From contig LSSL01000089.1 of NCBI GenBank assembly GCA_001953115.1, forward strand, positions 1-37,233: a stretch of DNA of 37,233 nt, given 5' to 3'. Source of the DNA: Smittium mucronatum. Its lineage: Eukaryota; Kickxellomycota; Harpellomycetes; Harpellales; Legeriomycetaceae. The notes beneath the pieces were generated by a model. It was given only the letters and a program-made list of their open reading frames with translations, was not told where the DNA came from and made no database searches. Positions 1-14,236 of this stretch are shown piece after piece; the stretch's first letter is position 1; each line of letters opens with the position of its first letter. A program made the translations under genes and the position numbers.

Positions 1-107
1 TATTGTAGTTAGGATAATAGTCTTTTCAATACTTTTTCTTTTTTTCATATTTTTTTAGTATAGTTTTTAATGGCGTTATCTTACAATAAAATTCCGTGAT
101 AAAAAAA
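1..107 (+). repeat. Dispersed repeat, copy A (truncated by window edge)
   Basis: This stretch aligns, with many substitutions and small indels, to 29102-29207 on the same strand; both share GGATA-TAGTCTTTT early and an AATG...AATAAAATT-like block near the end. A short hydrophobic reading frame runs in from the left edge and stops at 56-58, at about the same alignment position as the frame in the 29 kb copy (stop 29140-29142). An inverted copy lies just downstream at about 195-300. The shared part may be the 3' end of an old mobile element whose last codons give a hydrophobic tail. The element is not identified. Confidence 0.5.
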
Positions 108-194
108 AACAGTCATGAGATTTTTTTTGTATTTAACTCACCCATAGCCAGTAAATCAAATCCTCTTATCTCCAAAGTTTAAATGGTTTATTTA

Positions 195-440
195 TTTACC
201 TTTCACATAATTTTATTGCGGAATAGCGTCATTTAACAGCACACTAATTTATCATCAAAGAAATATAATTCTAATGAAAAAAGCCACAAAATTTTTAGCC
301 TCAATCCTTTGTGTTGGGCTACTAGCAAATACCCACTTGAAAAATTCATGATCTATGAATTCAAAAGCTTTATTCATGAAATTGAATTTATTATAAGTAT
401 TAAATAGGTTATATGCATAAATAATTCTATCTCTTTTCAA
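195..440 (-). repeat. Dispersed repeat, inverted copy A', with a 61-codon frame
   Basis: The segment at about 200-245 is the reverse complement, with mismatches, of 65-105; for example ATTTTATTG...TAGCGTCAT here against ATGGCGTTATC...CAATAAAAT there. Read on the minus strand, a 61-codon frame (440 to 255) ends in a hydrophobic, Phe/Ile-rich tail immediately before the shared block, as in the other two copies. The arrangement is therefore two tail-to-tail copies separated by about 90 bp. I do not recognise the encoded peptide. The frame could be a chance opening, but its position relative to the repeat matches the other copies. Confidence 0.4.
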
Positions 441-3400
441 TACGAAAGAGTCATTTTGAGACTATTGAAATTCTTTTTAGCAGCTCTTTTAACGGGATTA
501 ATATAATAATTTTGTATATAGACGTGTTAATTTCAGAGCTATATTCTGAAATTGATTATATAAAAGCGATTTAGTCTGAATTTATGTCGAATTTATTCCA
601 AAATTGGTTTGCATTTTATAAAAAAAATTTAAATTCTAGCTTACTAGAAGTAAAAAAATAAAATAAAATCTCAGATACAGATCTGAATTTATTAATCATT
701 TTTTAATTATTTCGCTGGATGTTTTTTATTTTCTAAAAATTTCTAGACGTACATAAAATATTTTTTGACCATTTCTTTATAATTTAAAAAATAACCTATT
801 TGGCTACAAATTAATTTAAAAATTTAAAGCCAAAATGACTATTTTTTTATTAATCATGATAAGTTTTAATAAATATGTGCTGATAAATAATACTCACCTT
901 CATACAATTTCTATACCCATACTAAAATCATCAAATTAATTTTCAATAATCCATTCATAATGCTATTTTATCATAGTGGAGTATTTAATAATGAAAAAAA
1001 ATATTAGTTAAAAGTAAAATATCATTATTATAAGTTTAAATAAATAAAAACTATTATTTGGGGTTTTTATTGAATATTTTAAAAAAGAAAATATCGTTAC
1101 TATCAGCAAACTAATTTCAAAGATTAAAGAAAAAAAAACTTTTTGTAATGAAATACGCTTTGAATTGAAAGTTTATATATTTAACACTCTGATTAAGCTT
1201 TTTTTTTAAAAAAACGCCTTTATACAGTAATCCCCGAAATACCCAGTATCAAGAAAAAAGCAATTGTAAGCCAAAATTTTCAATATAATTATTTGATGAG
1301 GTGAACCGGAGCAGCATAAATAAGACAATATTCCATCGTCTAGAAAATTTAAATATCAAATTTTCTAAAGAATATCTATCAACAAACTTTTCACGAAAAT
1401 GGCAACAATTAAAAATATGAATGAAACAAAATCCTTTCAGTACTTTTTAAAAAAAATCTTGAAAAAAATTAAATTTCAATTGGAGATATAATTTTTTATA
1501 AAATAAAAAAAAAAAAAGATACATTATGCCAAAAAAAAAAGTAAAAATATAAATTATAGGTAAAAAATCTTCACGTATAACAAAAATACCCAAAAATATG
1601 TTTAAAAAAATTGGAAATTTAAAAATCTTATAAAAAATAATATTAAATGGTAATTTTTTAATGAGCCCATAAAATAATCTTTGAAATACAACAATCCTCT
1701 AAATATCGGTTCTCCAAACGATAAATTTTTTTCGATTAGTTTATGATAAATATGGTTTTATCAAAGCTTATTATTAATTTATATTACAAAAGTCAATTTT
1801 AAAAATATACAAGTATTTTTTATGTGTTTAAAAAATGGAATTCACTTATTTGCGTCTTAATCAGAATCCACATCGATGGCACCCTCTTTTTTTGTTCTTT
1901 AATTTAATGACTAGATATTTTTATTATTATAAAAAAATGTTAATTTAATTAATTTATCTATTTATTTCTGGAATTGGGACACAATTTTACTAATATTCTT
2001 TGAAATATTATTTTCTCAAAAAATTATCTTGTACATATATGGCTGATTTTGAACTACAGTGAGGTGATATTTATAATTAAATCTAATTTTTTTAAGGAAT
2101 AATCATATTAATCATTGGAAAGATGGGGAGATATTGATTAATATATTTTCAAAAAGCTATAATTCTAACACTTGGAATAATTTTTTTTAATATTTAACAA
2201 AAAATCTGAAGATTATATACAGTACATATATATTTTTATCATGAAAATTAGTTATGTATACAGCTGGTAATAATAAAATAGTAAATATTAAGTTTAATAG
2301 ATTATGATTTTTTTTTAAATTTTAGCCTTATATTGGAATTAAAATTTATTAATATTGAAAATGTAATTTTAATATCACAAAAAAATGCTTTGAAAAGGTT
2401 TCAAAAAGCTAAAATTGTGTACTATAAATACTAAAAAATCATTAAAAATACAAAATTTCTAACATAGCTTTAATTTTTTTATTTAAATCTGCACCTATTT
2501 TATAAATAAATAAATAAAAGTATCGAAAATAGAAGACCTATGTTTTGAATAAATTTAAAAAATAAATAATATATACTTAATTATACTAGGTTAAAATTTC
2601 GAACCCAAATAATTATTTTTATCGTGATTAAATTATTTCAAATAATTATCATTTAAAATTTTTTAAAAAGATCGAGATATACTCATTATCCAAAATCAAA
2701 ACCCTCAATTTCCAGAATCATTCCAGATTGGTCAAGATTTTTTTTAGAAAATATGCATAATTTTCAAAAAATTATTTGTAATCTGTTAAAGATTTTATAA
2801 AATAAAAAAAAATGAAAAGAATAAAACTTTTCAATACCCGTTAACCCAATAAATTCGAAAAAGAAAAAAAATTCAAAACTAAATGGCTTTTCTACCTTAA
2901 AAGTGATTCTTGCATTAAAAATTTTTAATAACCAATGGAATATGTTATAATTAATTGATTAGATTTTTTTTAAATCGATAAAAGATAAAGAGAACTAATG
3001 CAAAATCAATCCTTAGACAAAAAGCTAGAAATTAAATTATATTTTCTGAGTAATGATTGGTCGATTTGATACAAAAAAAATTATCTAATATGTTAAAATA
3101 TTCTTTTTTACTCGTTAATATTTTTAAATCAAACTAAATCTATAAAAAACAATGTTTTATCTAGTTGGATTTATTTATAGCTACGAGCTTAAATTGGGAA
3201 TTAACCATCCAATAATATACAATGAATAATAACTTGCATGGTTAAAGGTTTAAGGGTGCTTCATAGTTAAATTTGACAAAAATTTATCATATTTTCACAT
3301 AATATGTACATTCTACATTAATTTCTAAAAGCTAAACTCAAACGGAAATTAAAAATATTGTAATATTTGAAGAAAATTACGATTCCAACTCTAAAATGAG

Positions 3401-5820
3401 AACCCTAACTAGAAATAGTCTCAAAAGTTGTTTACAGTCAATAAAAAACTGTAGAGATAGAAAAAAGTGTTCTAACTAATTCTAATTAAGTTACATATTT
3501 ATGAAAACAAAAATTTTATACACTAAAAGTTCTATAGACATTAAAATAAGTGTATTCCTTTAACTTTTAAGAAAAATATTAAAAAAAATATCTGCAAATT
3601 TAAATTAAGATAAAAATAAATATAGAAATTATTTGTAATTTTAATAAAAGGTCGAAGTCGATAAGGAAAAAATTAAAGGTATAATGGTAAACTAAAATAA
3701 AAGCAAAAATGTAAAAAATATAAAAACAATATAATTATATAATTATATAATTTTTTGTGAAAAACACACAACATGACGTTGTAAATAATGAAAAATCATA
3801 TATATGCAGCCACTATATAATTCCTGGGGGTTCCTAATTAAATATGAATGATATTTTTTATATCTTTTTTTGTAACCAGTATATTTAAATGGTAAATATT
3901 TAACATTGTAGGGTAAATCAAAAATATTGTTACCTCCAAAATACTTAAACGAATAAAAAAGTCAAAAAAATATTTATAGACTCCACATAAAAATAATAAG
4001 AGATTGGATACCTTATGATAATTTTAGATATTTCTGATATAAACGGAGCTTAAATTCTTTCAGGAATTACAAATGTTTCCAATGAATAATCTTGTTTTAT
4101 TTTTTGGATATTAAATATAAAAATAAAAGTGATTTAAAAATATAATAGTCTCTTCAAACAGAAACGTATAATTTCAAAATATGCTGCATTGATAATTTAA
4201 GCTGTTTATGAGTTTTTTCCTGTCTGAAATAAGATAGACTAATGGAATAACTTATTCATTAACATTAAAAGTTATCTAAAATTAGCCCCAAAAGAATTAG
4301 GCATATAAATTTTTGATGAATAGAATTTCTCCAAGTTTCGAATTATTATTATTATTTGACATTTTAACTGGCTATTTTCAAAAAAATTAGTCTGATTTTA
4401 GAAATTTCTATACTTTGATATCGAAATTTATTTAAAAAAATATTTAATCGAGTATCAAATCGTTTCAAGGTTCAATATTTACGGTCCCGGTATTAGTAAT
4501 TTTTATTAAAAATTTAATAAAATAAATAAATAAAGCGTATGAATCGTACGAGAGTTGATATAATATCTTCCAAGATCAAATTCACGTAAATAATTTTTAT
4601 AATATGATTATAAATAAATACAAATTTTAAAACTCCAGAATATATGAAAAATTTATTCACATATATCTTAGCGTATTTCATATTTGAAAGATTTATATTC
4701 TAAGAAAGCGAGATAAAATATATGTCTTATGAAAGCGGAGCTTTTAAATAGAATCACTGAATATAAAAGCTTGAATTAAATATTTTAATGCTTTTAAAAC
4801 ATATATGGAGTTTTTTGGAAATAATAAAACATTATTATCTTCTAATAATAACAGAATTTATATAAAAGACATGTAGAATTGCTTTAATAATGTCAATTTC
4901 GAAAGATTCAGCCATTTTTATCATTGTTTAAAATCTCTTGAGTATCTTGGATTAACCATTCCTTAAATACTTTTAAGCATGAAGAATAGTGAAAGGAAAA
5001 AGCGTAAAATATAAAAATTCTTTTTAAAAAAAGTATATTAACTTAGTCCAGTTCACTTTATTTCTTAAATTAAAAGTTTATCTAATTAAGCATAAAAATG
5101 ATAGATTTCTCTCAATTTTTTTTTATTAATACATTTTTTTATCTTTATTTAAGCCTAAAATTTACACTTATAATTAATAGAAATACCACAATTTTTGCAA
5201 AAAAACATAACATTATTTAGAGTGCTAAATAAATAAACATTGGACTATTCGTACTAAAAACCATGTATTTTCTGATGAGGTGCATTAAAGTTTACTAAAT
5301 CATGTTTGTATCTCAAAGATATGATATATAAGAGGTTACTGAGTATCTTTATAATTTTACCAGTGTTTACGACAAAAATTATTCCACTATTCTAATTTAG
5401 ATATCTCATAATATATCAATTTGGGTCATTTAGTTCTTTAAATAAAATCTGTGCTACGGAAGTTTTCGGGCCCTATAATAATTAGAAATTTTTATAATGG
5501 ATGTGAATTGCAATTAAAAAAAATTTGGGTTAAATTTTAACTCCTGATTTATAATTTGATTTTATTCTGCATATCTTTATCGCAAGAAGGGACAATATTA
5601 ATGAATAAATAAATAAATTAAACATAAATAAAATTATTATCTTATATAAACATTAAATTTATATAAATTTTTATAATAAAAAGAATAACTCAAACCAATC
5701 CATATTTTACTACGTACACTTTATTTTTACTATCTAAATGTAGTTATCGATATAAATTATTTATATAGAGTTTAAAGTTGGGGCGGTAAAACGTAATTTG
5801 TATCTTAAAAAAATTATTAA
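441..5820. other. Gene-free AT-rich DNA
   Basis: I see no supportable gene. The stretch is low-complexity A/T-rich sequence with frequent homopolymer A and T runs, stop codons dense in all frames, and one small tandem repeat at 3729-3752. Slightly GC-richer spots (around 1290-1320, 1860-1890 and 5455-5475) are too short to interpret. Confidence 0.6.
3729..3752. repeat. Short tandem repeat (ATATAATT)x3
   Basis: Three perfect copies of the 8-base unit ATATAATT. This is a simple repeat with no evident function. Confidence 0.8.
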
Positions 5821-6108
5821 TTGATGATATATTTTATACAAGCCCAAGAAAACAAATTAAGTCATAGTTTTACGTCTCTTTGTTGCATTATAAACTGTAA
5901 CAAAAAGCTCTATATACTAACTATCGACCTTAAACATCCAATTTTATACAGTTTCTATATAATAAATTTAAAATTTTGGATTGAATGTGCTTCTTGCTTT
6001 TATTTTATAATTACCAAATCTAAGAATTTAATCACAAATATACTTAATATTTTCTTAATATACTTTTTAATACTGTTTTTTTCCCGATTATTTATAAATT
6101 TTAATTGA
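5821..6108 (+). CDS. Doubtful 95-codon ORF
   Basis: This is an uninterrupted 95-codon frame starting at ATG. The predicted peptide is rich in Ile, Phe, Leu and Cys (a CC pair, a lone C and a CASC-like cluster) with a hydrophobic C-terminal third. I do not recognise it. With stop codons making up about 9% of triplets here, one open stretch of this length somewhere in 37 kb is expected by chance, so length alone is no support. The DNA is slightly less AT-rich than its flanks, which is the only mild argument for coding. No promoter, splice or neighbour evidence was found. Confidence 0.15.
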   Translation: MMIYFIQAQENKLSHSFTSLCCIINCNKKLYILTIDLKHPILYSFYIINLKFWIECASCFYFIITKSKNLITNILNIFLIYFLILFFSRLFINFN

Positions 6109-9100
6109 ATTTATTATGTTACTCGAATTATACTTTATTTTTTTATCGACCTTCGTTTTATCAAGAAATTGAAATCAGAAAAATGTAGTTTTATATCTGT
6201 CTAATTCAAATCAAACGAATAAATTATTATTTTTTTCCAAAAAATAACCTGTAGATAATTTAATAACCGAATCCTACAAATAGAATTACATAAAGCTGAA
6301 ATTAACTGATCATTTATTGAATAATTTTTTGTATTAAATAAATCAAATTCGCATAAAAATCCAAAAAAAATTTTTTCTTTGTATCAATTTACACGATTTT
6401 GTATTAATTAATCAAATTTAGTGGTTTTTTACCCAGTAGCCTTAAAATGTACAATAATATTCAAAAAAAAAATTAAAAGCAATAGTATTAAAAAAAATAT
6501 TATAGAGTTTTTAATTTTAATAAAAGTGTATTTTTATACTTTAAAAATTTTATCTTAAATTAGTTTCCACATAATTTTGAAAATTTATGAGAAAAAAATT
6601 AATAAAAAATTTCATAATAAATATTAGTTGAAATTAAATAAAAAAATAAAAAAAGAATATTTAGATAATTTTAAGTAAAAAAAAGACCAAAATAATCTTA
6701 ATCGGTTATAAAACCCACAACTATATTTAAGTGAATGGATGTAAAAATATCTATATATGTTTTTTAATAGAAACTGAGCCTTTGATTCATTACAATAAAT
6801 CCTAATTATATGGCAATATATTTGTTTTTTTCATTTCTAAAGAAATTTTTTATAGATCTGTGGAGTTATTTTTTATGATTAAAATATAGAAAATTCGTAT
6901 TATTGGAGTAAACAGTTATTAAAAAATTAGAAGCGAAAAGTTAAAAGTAACCGCGAAAAATTAAAATTTTACCAATAATAGCACATATTAACATAAAAAA
7001 GACAGCAATATCTATTGTTTATAAGGCTAAGCCCAAAAATATAAAAAAAATAATACATTTCTATGAAATTTTTCGAAAGCGCGATAAATGAATTTAATTT
7101 TTGTTTTTTAGTTTTAAGATTGAAAAGAAATTTACCAATAATTTAATCGGATTAGGATTAGTTAAAAGATCAAGAATGTATAAATATAATGATAGAAATA
7201 AAACCGGAAATACACTAAAACGGTTGGATTATTGAAAATTAAAGAACTAAAATAAAATTATTCGTAAAAATTACGTTTTTAAGATTAATTAAATCAAGTG
7301 AACAATTTTTACAAGAGAAATAATATTTATAAAAAAAATTTTATTTGTAAATAAGGTTAAAAAAATAAATAAGAAGTCAGCTCTAAATCTGAAATAGACT
7401 GTAGAAAATTTCTTAAATATACTTAAAATAGATCTGAATTTGATTTATTTTAAAAGTTACCATTTTCCAGAATGTATAGCATAAGAATATTAAAAGAGAT
7501 AAAAAGTATGTGAATTTTTTTTTATAATATGTAATAAAGATTTTTATAATTTTACTGATTAACTAGCCTAAAATTGAAATATTACTCAAAATAAAATAAT
7601 AGGACTAAAGAAATTTCTAAATATTAATTTAATTTATTTTAATTAATATTTATTTTTGCGAATAAATGAACTTATAAAAAATAAATCATCAGTAATATAT
7701 TTTTAAAATTTTAATGCAAAATTCTTATTATATGTTATCGGGAATAAAAAGAAATTTTTTTATTTAAAGTAAACTAACAATGATAATACGTAAAAAATAC
7801 GGTTTAAACAAAATTTAAAAAAAATCCTATATAAAAGTATACAATGAGTTTTTGTAAAAATATATTTTAAATATTCAATAGTCTTGAAAAAATAAAAATA
7901 AATCTGACTTAAAAACACAAGCATAACTTATTGTGGTATTTTAATTTAAATAAAATTAAGTTATATTTAATTAGGGTCTAAGAAGAATTTAAATAAATTA
8001 TTAAAATTCTTTAAAAATACGAAATTTATTAAAATTTTTATTATTGAAAAAAAATATAAGAATTCAAAAATTTCTTTTTTAAATACAGTATTATTTAAAA
8101 AATTTATAAATTTATCGAAGAAATTAATATAGCAAATTATCATCATAATATTTTTGGATTTAATAATTGATTTATTGGTATCTATTATTTTTTTTTCTGA
8201 TAGAGTTTATTTGTTAAAAATCTTGAATTTATTTTCCAATTATTTTGGGTAATTATTTATGTTTGAATGATATAAAAAACAAAATAATTTATATTTTAGA
8301 AACCATTCTTTCAAACTCAAACTCAATTCAAAAACCAAAACTTGTTAGATAATTTATAACACCAAAATATTCAATATTTAATATTATTGGATAAACTTTT
8401 AATCTCAAAAATATAATCCACAAAAAATAGTAATTTATACATACAATTTTATCTCATATATTTTAAAAGTTAGATATAAGTATAATATATATATAAAGAA
8501 AAGTGTGTGTAATTAAAAGCACTGAAAATATTTATTAAAATTTACTTAATTCCTGTGATAATTTTTTTTTATTTAGATTAAAACTTTTTTTTTTTCGATT
8601 TTTGATTATTATAATTTAAATTGAATACACGATTTTCTATCGAATTTCAGATAACCAAATAATTGCTGGGAATTAATTCCCGCTTGATAATGCATAGATC
8701 AAACCGATTTTTAAAAAAGATTAAAAACACAAGTTTTATTTATATATTTATAGCTTGAAATTACACATTTACATAGCCAAATAATCGGAAAAAAAAGTCT
8801 GAATTTAAATATTTTTTATCTGGATACTTATTGATATGTTTAAATCTCAGAGTTTTTTTAAGAAATCGTGATTAGCTTTTATTTAAAATAAAATTTAAAA
8901 AATTCTCTGGTTTGTGGAATTTTTCATTTTCCTATTTTTATTATAATACGATATTTTTCCCACAAATATGCCTTTTTTTATAGAGCCCATAATTATGACG
9001 TCTTTTGATTTTGCAGTTTAAGAATATTGAAAATAAAATGAGTTGAATTCTATTAGAAAATAAAGATTTATATTTAAAATTTATGACAATAATAGTATTC

Positions 9101-9290
9101 TAAAGATAAAAAAAAATCTAAAATCATTTTAAAGAAAATTACAATATCGAATTTATCTTAATAAGAATTAAATTTTTATAAATTAGTATTAATTTTTTTA
9201 ATCCCAATTTATGGAATTATAAATTAGTATTTCGTTTTTAAATAAAGATAATTGTAAATATTATTATCACACATACACAAAAAATATGAT

Positions 9291-9333
9291 ATTTTATTGT
9301 ATTTCGAATTTATTATACGAAATAAAATAAAAT
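9291..9333. repeat. Imperfect hairpin, 7+7 bp stem
   Basis: The arms ATTTTAT..TATTTCG and CGAAATA..ATAAAAT pair perfectly except for a 2x2 internal loop (TG against AA). The apical loop is 11 nt. No neighbouring gene explains it. Confidence 0.6.
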
Positions 9334-9538
9334 TTCAACCTGATATTAAATTAAAATATAATAAAACAAATTATATAAATGTTAATTTGTTAATTTACTA
9401 TTTTGTTTAAAATTTTATTGAATTTAGTATTATCACTGCTTGTAAGGATCAGGTTTAATGGTATAATTTTTATAATAAAAAGTAAACGGATATACTAGTT
9501 AAAAATATAAAATATAGAGAAGGAGACAAGCTCAAAAT

Positions 9539-9562
9539 CTTAGCCATTAGAAAATGGCTAAG
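9539..9562. repeat. Perfect 10-bp hairpin with AGAA loop
   Basis: CTTAGCCATT pairs perfectly with AATGGCTAAG around a 4-nt loop AGAA. The stem contains four G-C pairs, unusual for this AT-rich neighbourhood. No gene adjoins it, so a terminator or RNA role cannot be claimed. Confidence 0.7.
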
Positions 9563-10367
9563 CTTCCTTATTTATACATTTAATATTTTCTAAAAACCAA
9601 TTATGCTTATGGGATACTTTCTTCATTGGATGAAATATTCAATGTTGGTACTGAATCCATTGTTTCATTACATTGATACACAAGTTCGAAAAACCAATAA
9701 AAACAATTGAAGTAAGAAAAAAAAAAGTTTTTTAAAAAAATCATATACAATTTTTTTTATTTTTTAAATTATTAGACCTATAATTTTTAATTAGAAAAAT
9801 AGGGTTGTGATAAATCGTTTTTGGATATATTTTATTATTATTTAATCAAAAATTCAAACCAATATATTATCAAACCTATCTTCCAAATAAACTGACATAT
9901 ATTTCTCATTATTTTCATATAGAAGCTTTAATTTGATATTTAATCTTAATATTCTAAATAATATCACATTTTTTCTACGAAGAATTATAATTTATTTGAG
10001 GAGATTTAAAATAATGATGGTTTTTTATAGCTAAGTTTATTTTTTTAAAAATGGAATCGTTTTTATAAAAATATTTAAAAAAATCAAAATTCGTATAGTT
10101 ACCCCTAAATTTAATAATCTATTAATGGTCATTCGAATTTTTATTGAAAAAATTGTGATGATGCAGGTTTTGTTTATTTCACTAATAAATAAATATCTTT
10201 ATATATATAGAAATATCCTCTTGTATTTTATAAAGTAGAAAAAAATAGGCTATAATCTTTTAATTTAAATTTATATAATATAATTTTTTTTAAATTATCA
10301 TTTGACGGCTTATTAGATTTTAATATAGATTTCAATTTCTTAAACCAAAACAATTAAGATTAAATTA

Positions 10368-10378
10368 GGGGGGGGGGG
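10368..10378 (+). repeat. G11 homopolymer
   Basis: Eleven consecutive G in DNA that is otherwise about 80% A+T. Shorter runs of the same kind occur at 13165-13170 (G6), 20544-20550 (C7) and 34339-34345 (C7). Confidence 0.85.
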
Positions 10379-13300
10379 TTCTATTTTTGACTATTTAAAA
10401 TTTGATATTTTACCAACTGATGAATATTTCATTATTTTCGGAACTGATATTTCAATCTTGTTTTTGAATTTTATTTCAAAGATATTTTTGCAAAATTTTA
10501 AATTTTTTTTTGAAAATTATTATTTCTAATAGATGGAGTTTTTTAGTACCTTACTATTTTTTTAATTGAATTTAAATATTTTTTGTATCTCTAAGTACAA
10601 AAAACAAAATCAATCATAAATATGGAAAACTTGTTGAAAAAAAATAGATATATTATATTTTCCAAGGGTATCACAGTCATTTTATTAATTTTTTGGAATT
10701 TTTATAAAACTGTTATAATTTAAATTTAAACTATTTTTCTTAAAGCTATAATAAACAGCATTATCCTTTAATTATAAACCAATTAAATTCATCACAATAT
10801 AGCATTAATATCATTTAATTATAAATATGTATACACTTTTTAATGATAGTTACAAAAAATTCCTTAGCTCAAAAAAAATATTGATTTCAAGGAATAGATT
10901 TATAATTGCCCATTTTTCTGTAAAAATTTAATTCTGATGAAAAATTTAGTTGAGAATATTTTATAAAAATGATGCCATTCTAATTTTTATTTTCCCACGA
11001 TTTTTTATTAAATAATTGCTTTTTTTTGATTTTTTTATCAATTTAAATCTGTTTTTTTAAACTATTGGATTTTTCAAAGGAAAACTATTTTTATTTATTT
11101 TCATTTTTCCATTATATATCAAAATTTTGATGTTGAATTTATTGAAAATACATAAATATAGGTTAAATATGATTGAAAAAAAATTATTTAATTTTAAATG
11201 GGGGTTTTATTCCTCGTTTTTATTCCTTGCCTTCATCTTTAAATATTAAAAATAAAAATAAAAACAGATATATATGAAAGTGGATACACATTTGCACCTA
11301 ATAAAAAATATCTATAAAGTGTAACAAAATATATCAGTATTTCAATAACGGACTAAAAGGTTTATTTCTTTTAACTAAATGAAATAATTTTAATTTCATC
11401 TATTTTTTAATTATGTATTTGGATATCTCTCAAATTATTATGAATATAAGGTTTAATTTTTATTGAGATTAATTTGAGATTTTTTTAATAATAAATAAAA
11501 AACGGAAAGCTCAAAAAATAGTCTCTTTTCGCATATGTAAGTGGAATTGAAGAAATAGGTAATTTAATCAAGAATAATAGATCATGCTTACAATTAACCG
11601 ATACTTTTTGTGATTTTTTTTTTTCACTTAATATATTTTATAAGTATAATTTTTTTTTTTCAAAATATAATATTAGATGAATTGCAATTATTAATATCAT
11701 ATTTTTAACATAAAAATTATGTGATACTTATAACTTATACGCCAATCATCACATTATGTTATTTTATCTGAAAGCTTTTAATTTTTGATACGATTTTTTA
11801 TAAAAAGATATGTGAATTAATTTAAATTTACAAAGATAATTATATAATTCATAAATATCGATATTAAATCCCTCTTTCAGATTTTATTTAGAAATCATAA
11901 AAATAATAGAAAAATTTCAAAAGTATAGAATGTTTTTTTTTCAAAAAAACTCAATATAAATACCAATATAAATAACAATATTAGAGATTAAATACTACTT
12001 TTTAATCAGTGACAAAAAAATATTATAACTCTAAAATAAATAATTTTTTTGTTAAAATAATTTACCATTAGAATGAAATTATGCACATGAAATAAATAAA
12101 TTAAATAATTTTGTTAAAGTTAATGTTGCATAAAGATTTTTATCGCTTTTGATATTTGATAATAAATATCGATGTAGTCAATTATATTGGCAATTAATTT
12201 TTAAAAGGTTAAATTTACAATAACCATATCACATTTTTGATTCAAGACGATTAATAATCCTACATTATTATGCGAAAAAAAATAAAAATAAAAATTCATT
12301 TAATTATTAAATAATTTGATAACATTGCTTTTCATATAAAACAAAACAAATTAATACTGGATATTAAAATAAATAAAAAATTAATTTTTAAGAACGAAGT
12401 TAATTGATAAATGCAATGAAAATTGAAATATTTCTTAAGTTGATAATATAAAAGAAAGGCAAAATCAGGCTCAGAGAAAAAAAATAATAAATTCCATAAA
12501 TTGAAATGAACATAAACAAAAAAAAACTAAATTTTAAATTTAAATCAATAATTTATTTGAAAAAAACTACCATTCTTCTAGCACTTAATTTTATTAAGCT
12601 ATGCAAAAATAATATATAAAATTTATTTTAGTATGATTATTTTTTAATGAAAAAATTATTTCTATTTTTGATATGTAAGAAATTAAATTTTCTTTAGATA
12701 GGATAAAAAAATGAAAAGATTTAAAAAAATATTAAACTAATGTTTTAGGGTGCTTTTCTGAAAAAAACAACATAAATAGTAATAGATAAAAAAATATTAT
12801 AATTATTTTAGTTTCATAAAATTAATAAATATTTCAAAAAGTAAATTTTAAATCTCAGGAGAAGAAAGGTAGTTATAAAATATTTACTTCAAGTTTAAAT
12901 AAAATTTTAAAATTTTAAAAATATTAATTTAAAACATATAAAAAATCCGATAAACGAACAGAGAAGCCCAAAAATAAAGATACTCATAGTAGTTTTCAAT
13001 TTAAAAAGATATTGTATGATGTATAATAGTTGGGAAGAAATACGAATATGGATACTGATATTTCAGTATTTTTATAGCGAAAGCATTTAGTAGATTTATT
13101 AAAGATAAAAAAAAAAGAATAATATATAAACATTCAAAAATTGTATATTAAAAGTTATCTTAATGGGGGGTTTTTAAGAGCTAAATTGACTTAAAAGAAA
13201 AAATATGATAAAAAAATAAATCTATAATAAAAATTTCTAATAAAACCATCTAAAAATTTATGAATCATTCAAAGATTTAGGGGAAACGAAAAAATCATTC

Positions 13301-13850
13301 TTTATTCCAATATATCTCCTCATAAAATAGCAAATTTACAATAAGATATACGTTAAATTAAATAATTATTTTTAAAATATACTTAAAAAAGATCTATATA
13401 TGTTATAATTTTCTTTATTCTTAAAGAAGTTTTACTATCTGGTTCGATTTTTTTTTTCGGGGGCTCCAATTTCCACTGAATTTACTTAAGGTTTTAGGAA
13501 TAATTTTGTTAAACTTGGCCTGGTTCTTGGTACTCATTTTATTTTGTATCTACAAAGTTTTCATTTTTGTAATAGTTCGTTTTAAAATTAGTAATAATAT
13601 ATTTCATTTATTTATTTATTTTATTTTTGATTCTATTTTGTTTTATTTTTTGAATTGTTATTTATTTTTTAGTTTATTATATATATATATTTTTTAAGAT
13701 AAAAAAAGAGAAATTGAAAAACTAAGGCAAAAATATTATAATAAGACTGAATTTTAGTTTAGAATCAAAAAAATTGGTATATTCCTTATAAGCTGAAAAT
13801 TTTACTTAGAGATTATCCCGAGTTACTATCTATAATAAGTAATTGTCTTC

Positions 13851-14222
13851 AAAAAATTTCCAGGATTCTATTTTTCTTAATTCTCTTTTTCCGAAAAAAA
13901 CCATCATCTTTTTATAACTTTTTCTTCTTCTAATACATCTATTACGCAAGAAAAATCTCATAATAATAATCTTTATCATACATATTTCATGTCATTAGTT
14001 ATATTTGAAACGTTGTCAACATGATCTTTGATTAGCCAATCCCTCTCCTTCGTTGTCATCATTTATCTTTAAGTGTTGACACGTTTTTTCTTTATTTTTC
14101 AATCTTTTTACCCCTTTATAATTTTTACAAATACTACTTTTGTACTAAATCATAATTTGACAGTTAATCAAAGGGTAAACATAGATGCATATATATTGGT
14201 CCTAACTTATATATATAAATAA
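13851..14222 (+). other. Pyrimidine-rich stretch with few stops
   Basis: The plus strand is strongly C/T-biased, mainly from 13860 to 14130. One plus frame has only three stops in about 124 codons, but pyrimidine bias by itself removes stop codons. The peptide is Ser, Phe and Ile-rich and unrecognised. It ends in an AAAT microsatellite. I do not call a gene. Confidence 0.3.
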
Positions 14223-14236
14223 ATAAATAAATAAAT
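14217..14236. repeat. (AAAT)5 microsatellite
   Basis: Five perfect AAAT units directly after a short TA run. Confidence 0.85.

Larger units (their letters stand above)
6109..13850. other. Gene-free AT-rich DNA with hairpins
   Basis: No gene can be supported in this stretch. It contains a perfect palindrome GGGAATTAATTCCC (8668-8681), hairpins at 9291-9333 and 9539-9562, and a G11 run at 10368-10378. A 63-codon frame at 13506-13697 is made almost only of Phe, Leu, Ile and Tyr from T-rich DNA and is not credible as a gene. Confidence 0.55.

Noticed and set aside
2590..2620. GGTTCGAAA-like box on the minus strand considered as a tRNA B box
   Set aside because: No cloverleaf, A box or acceptor stem could be paired around it.
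13506..13697. 63-codon plus-strand ORF
   Set aside because: The peptide is almost only Phe, Leu, Ile and Tyr from T-rich DNA; length and composition are those of chance openings.
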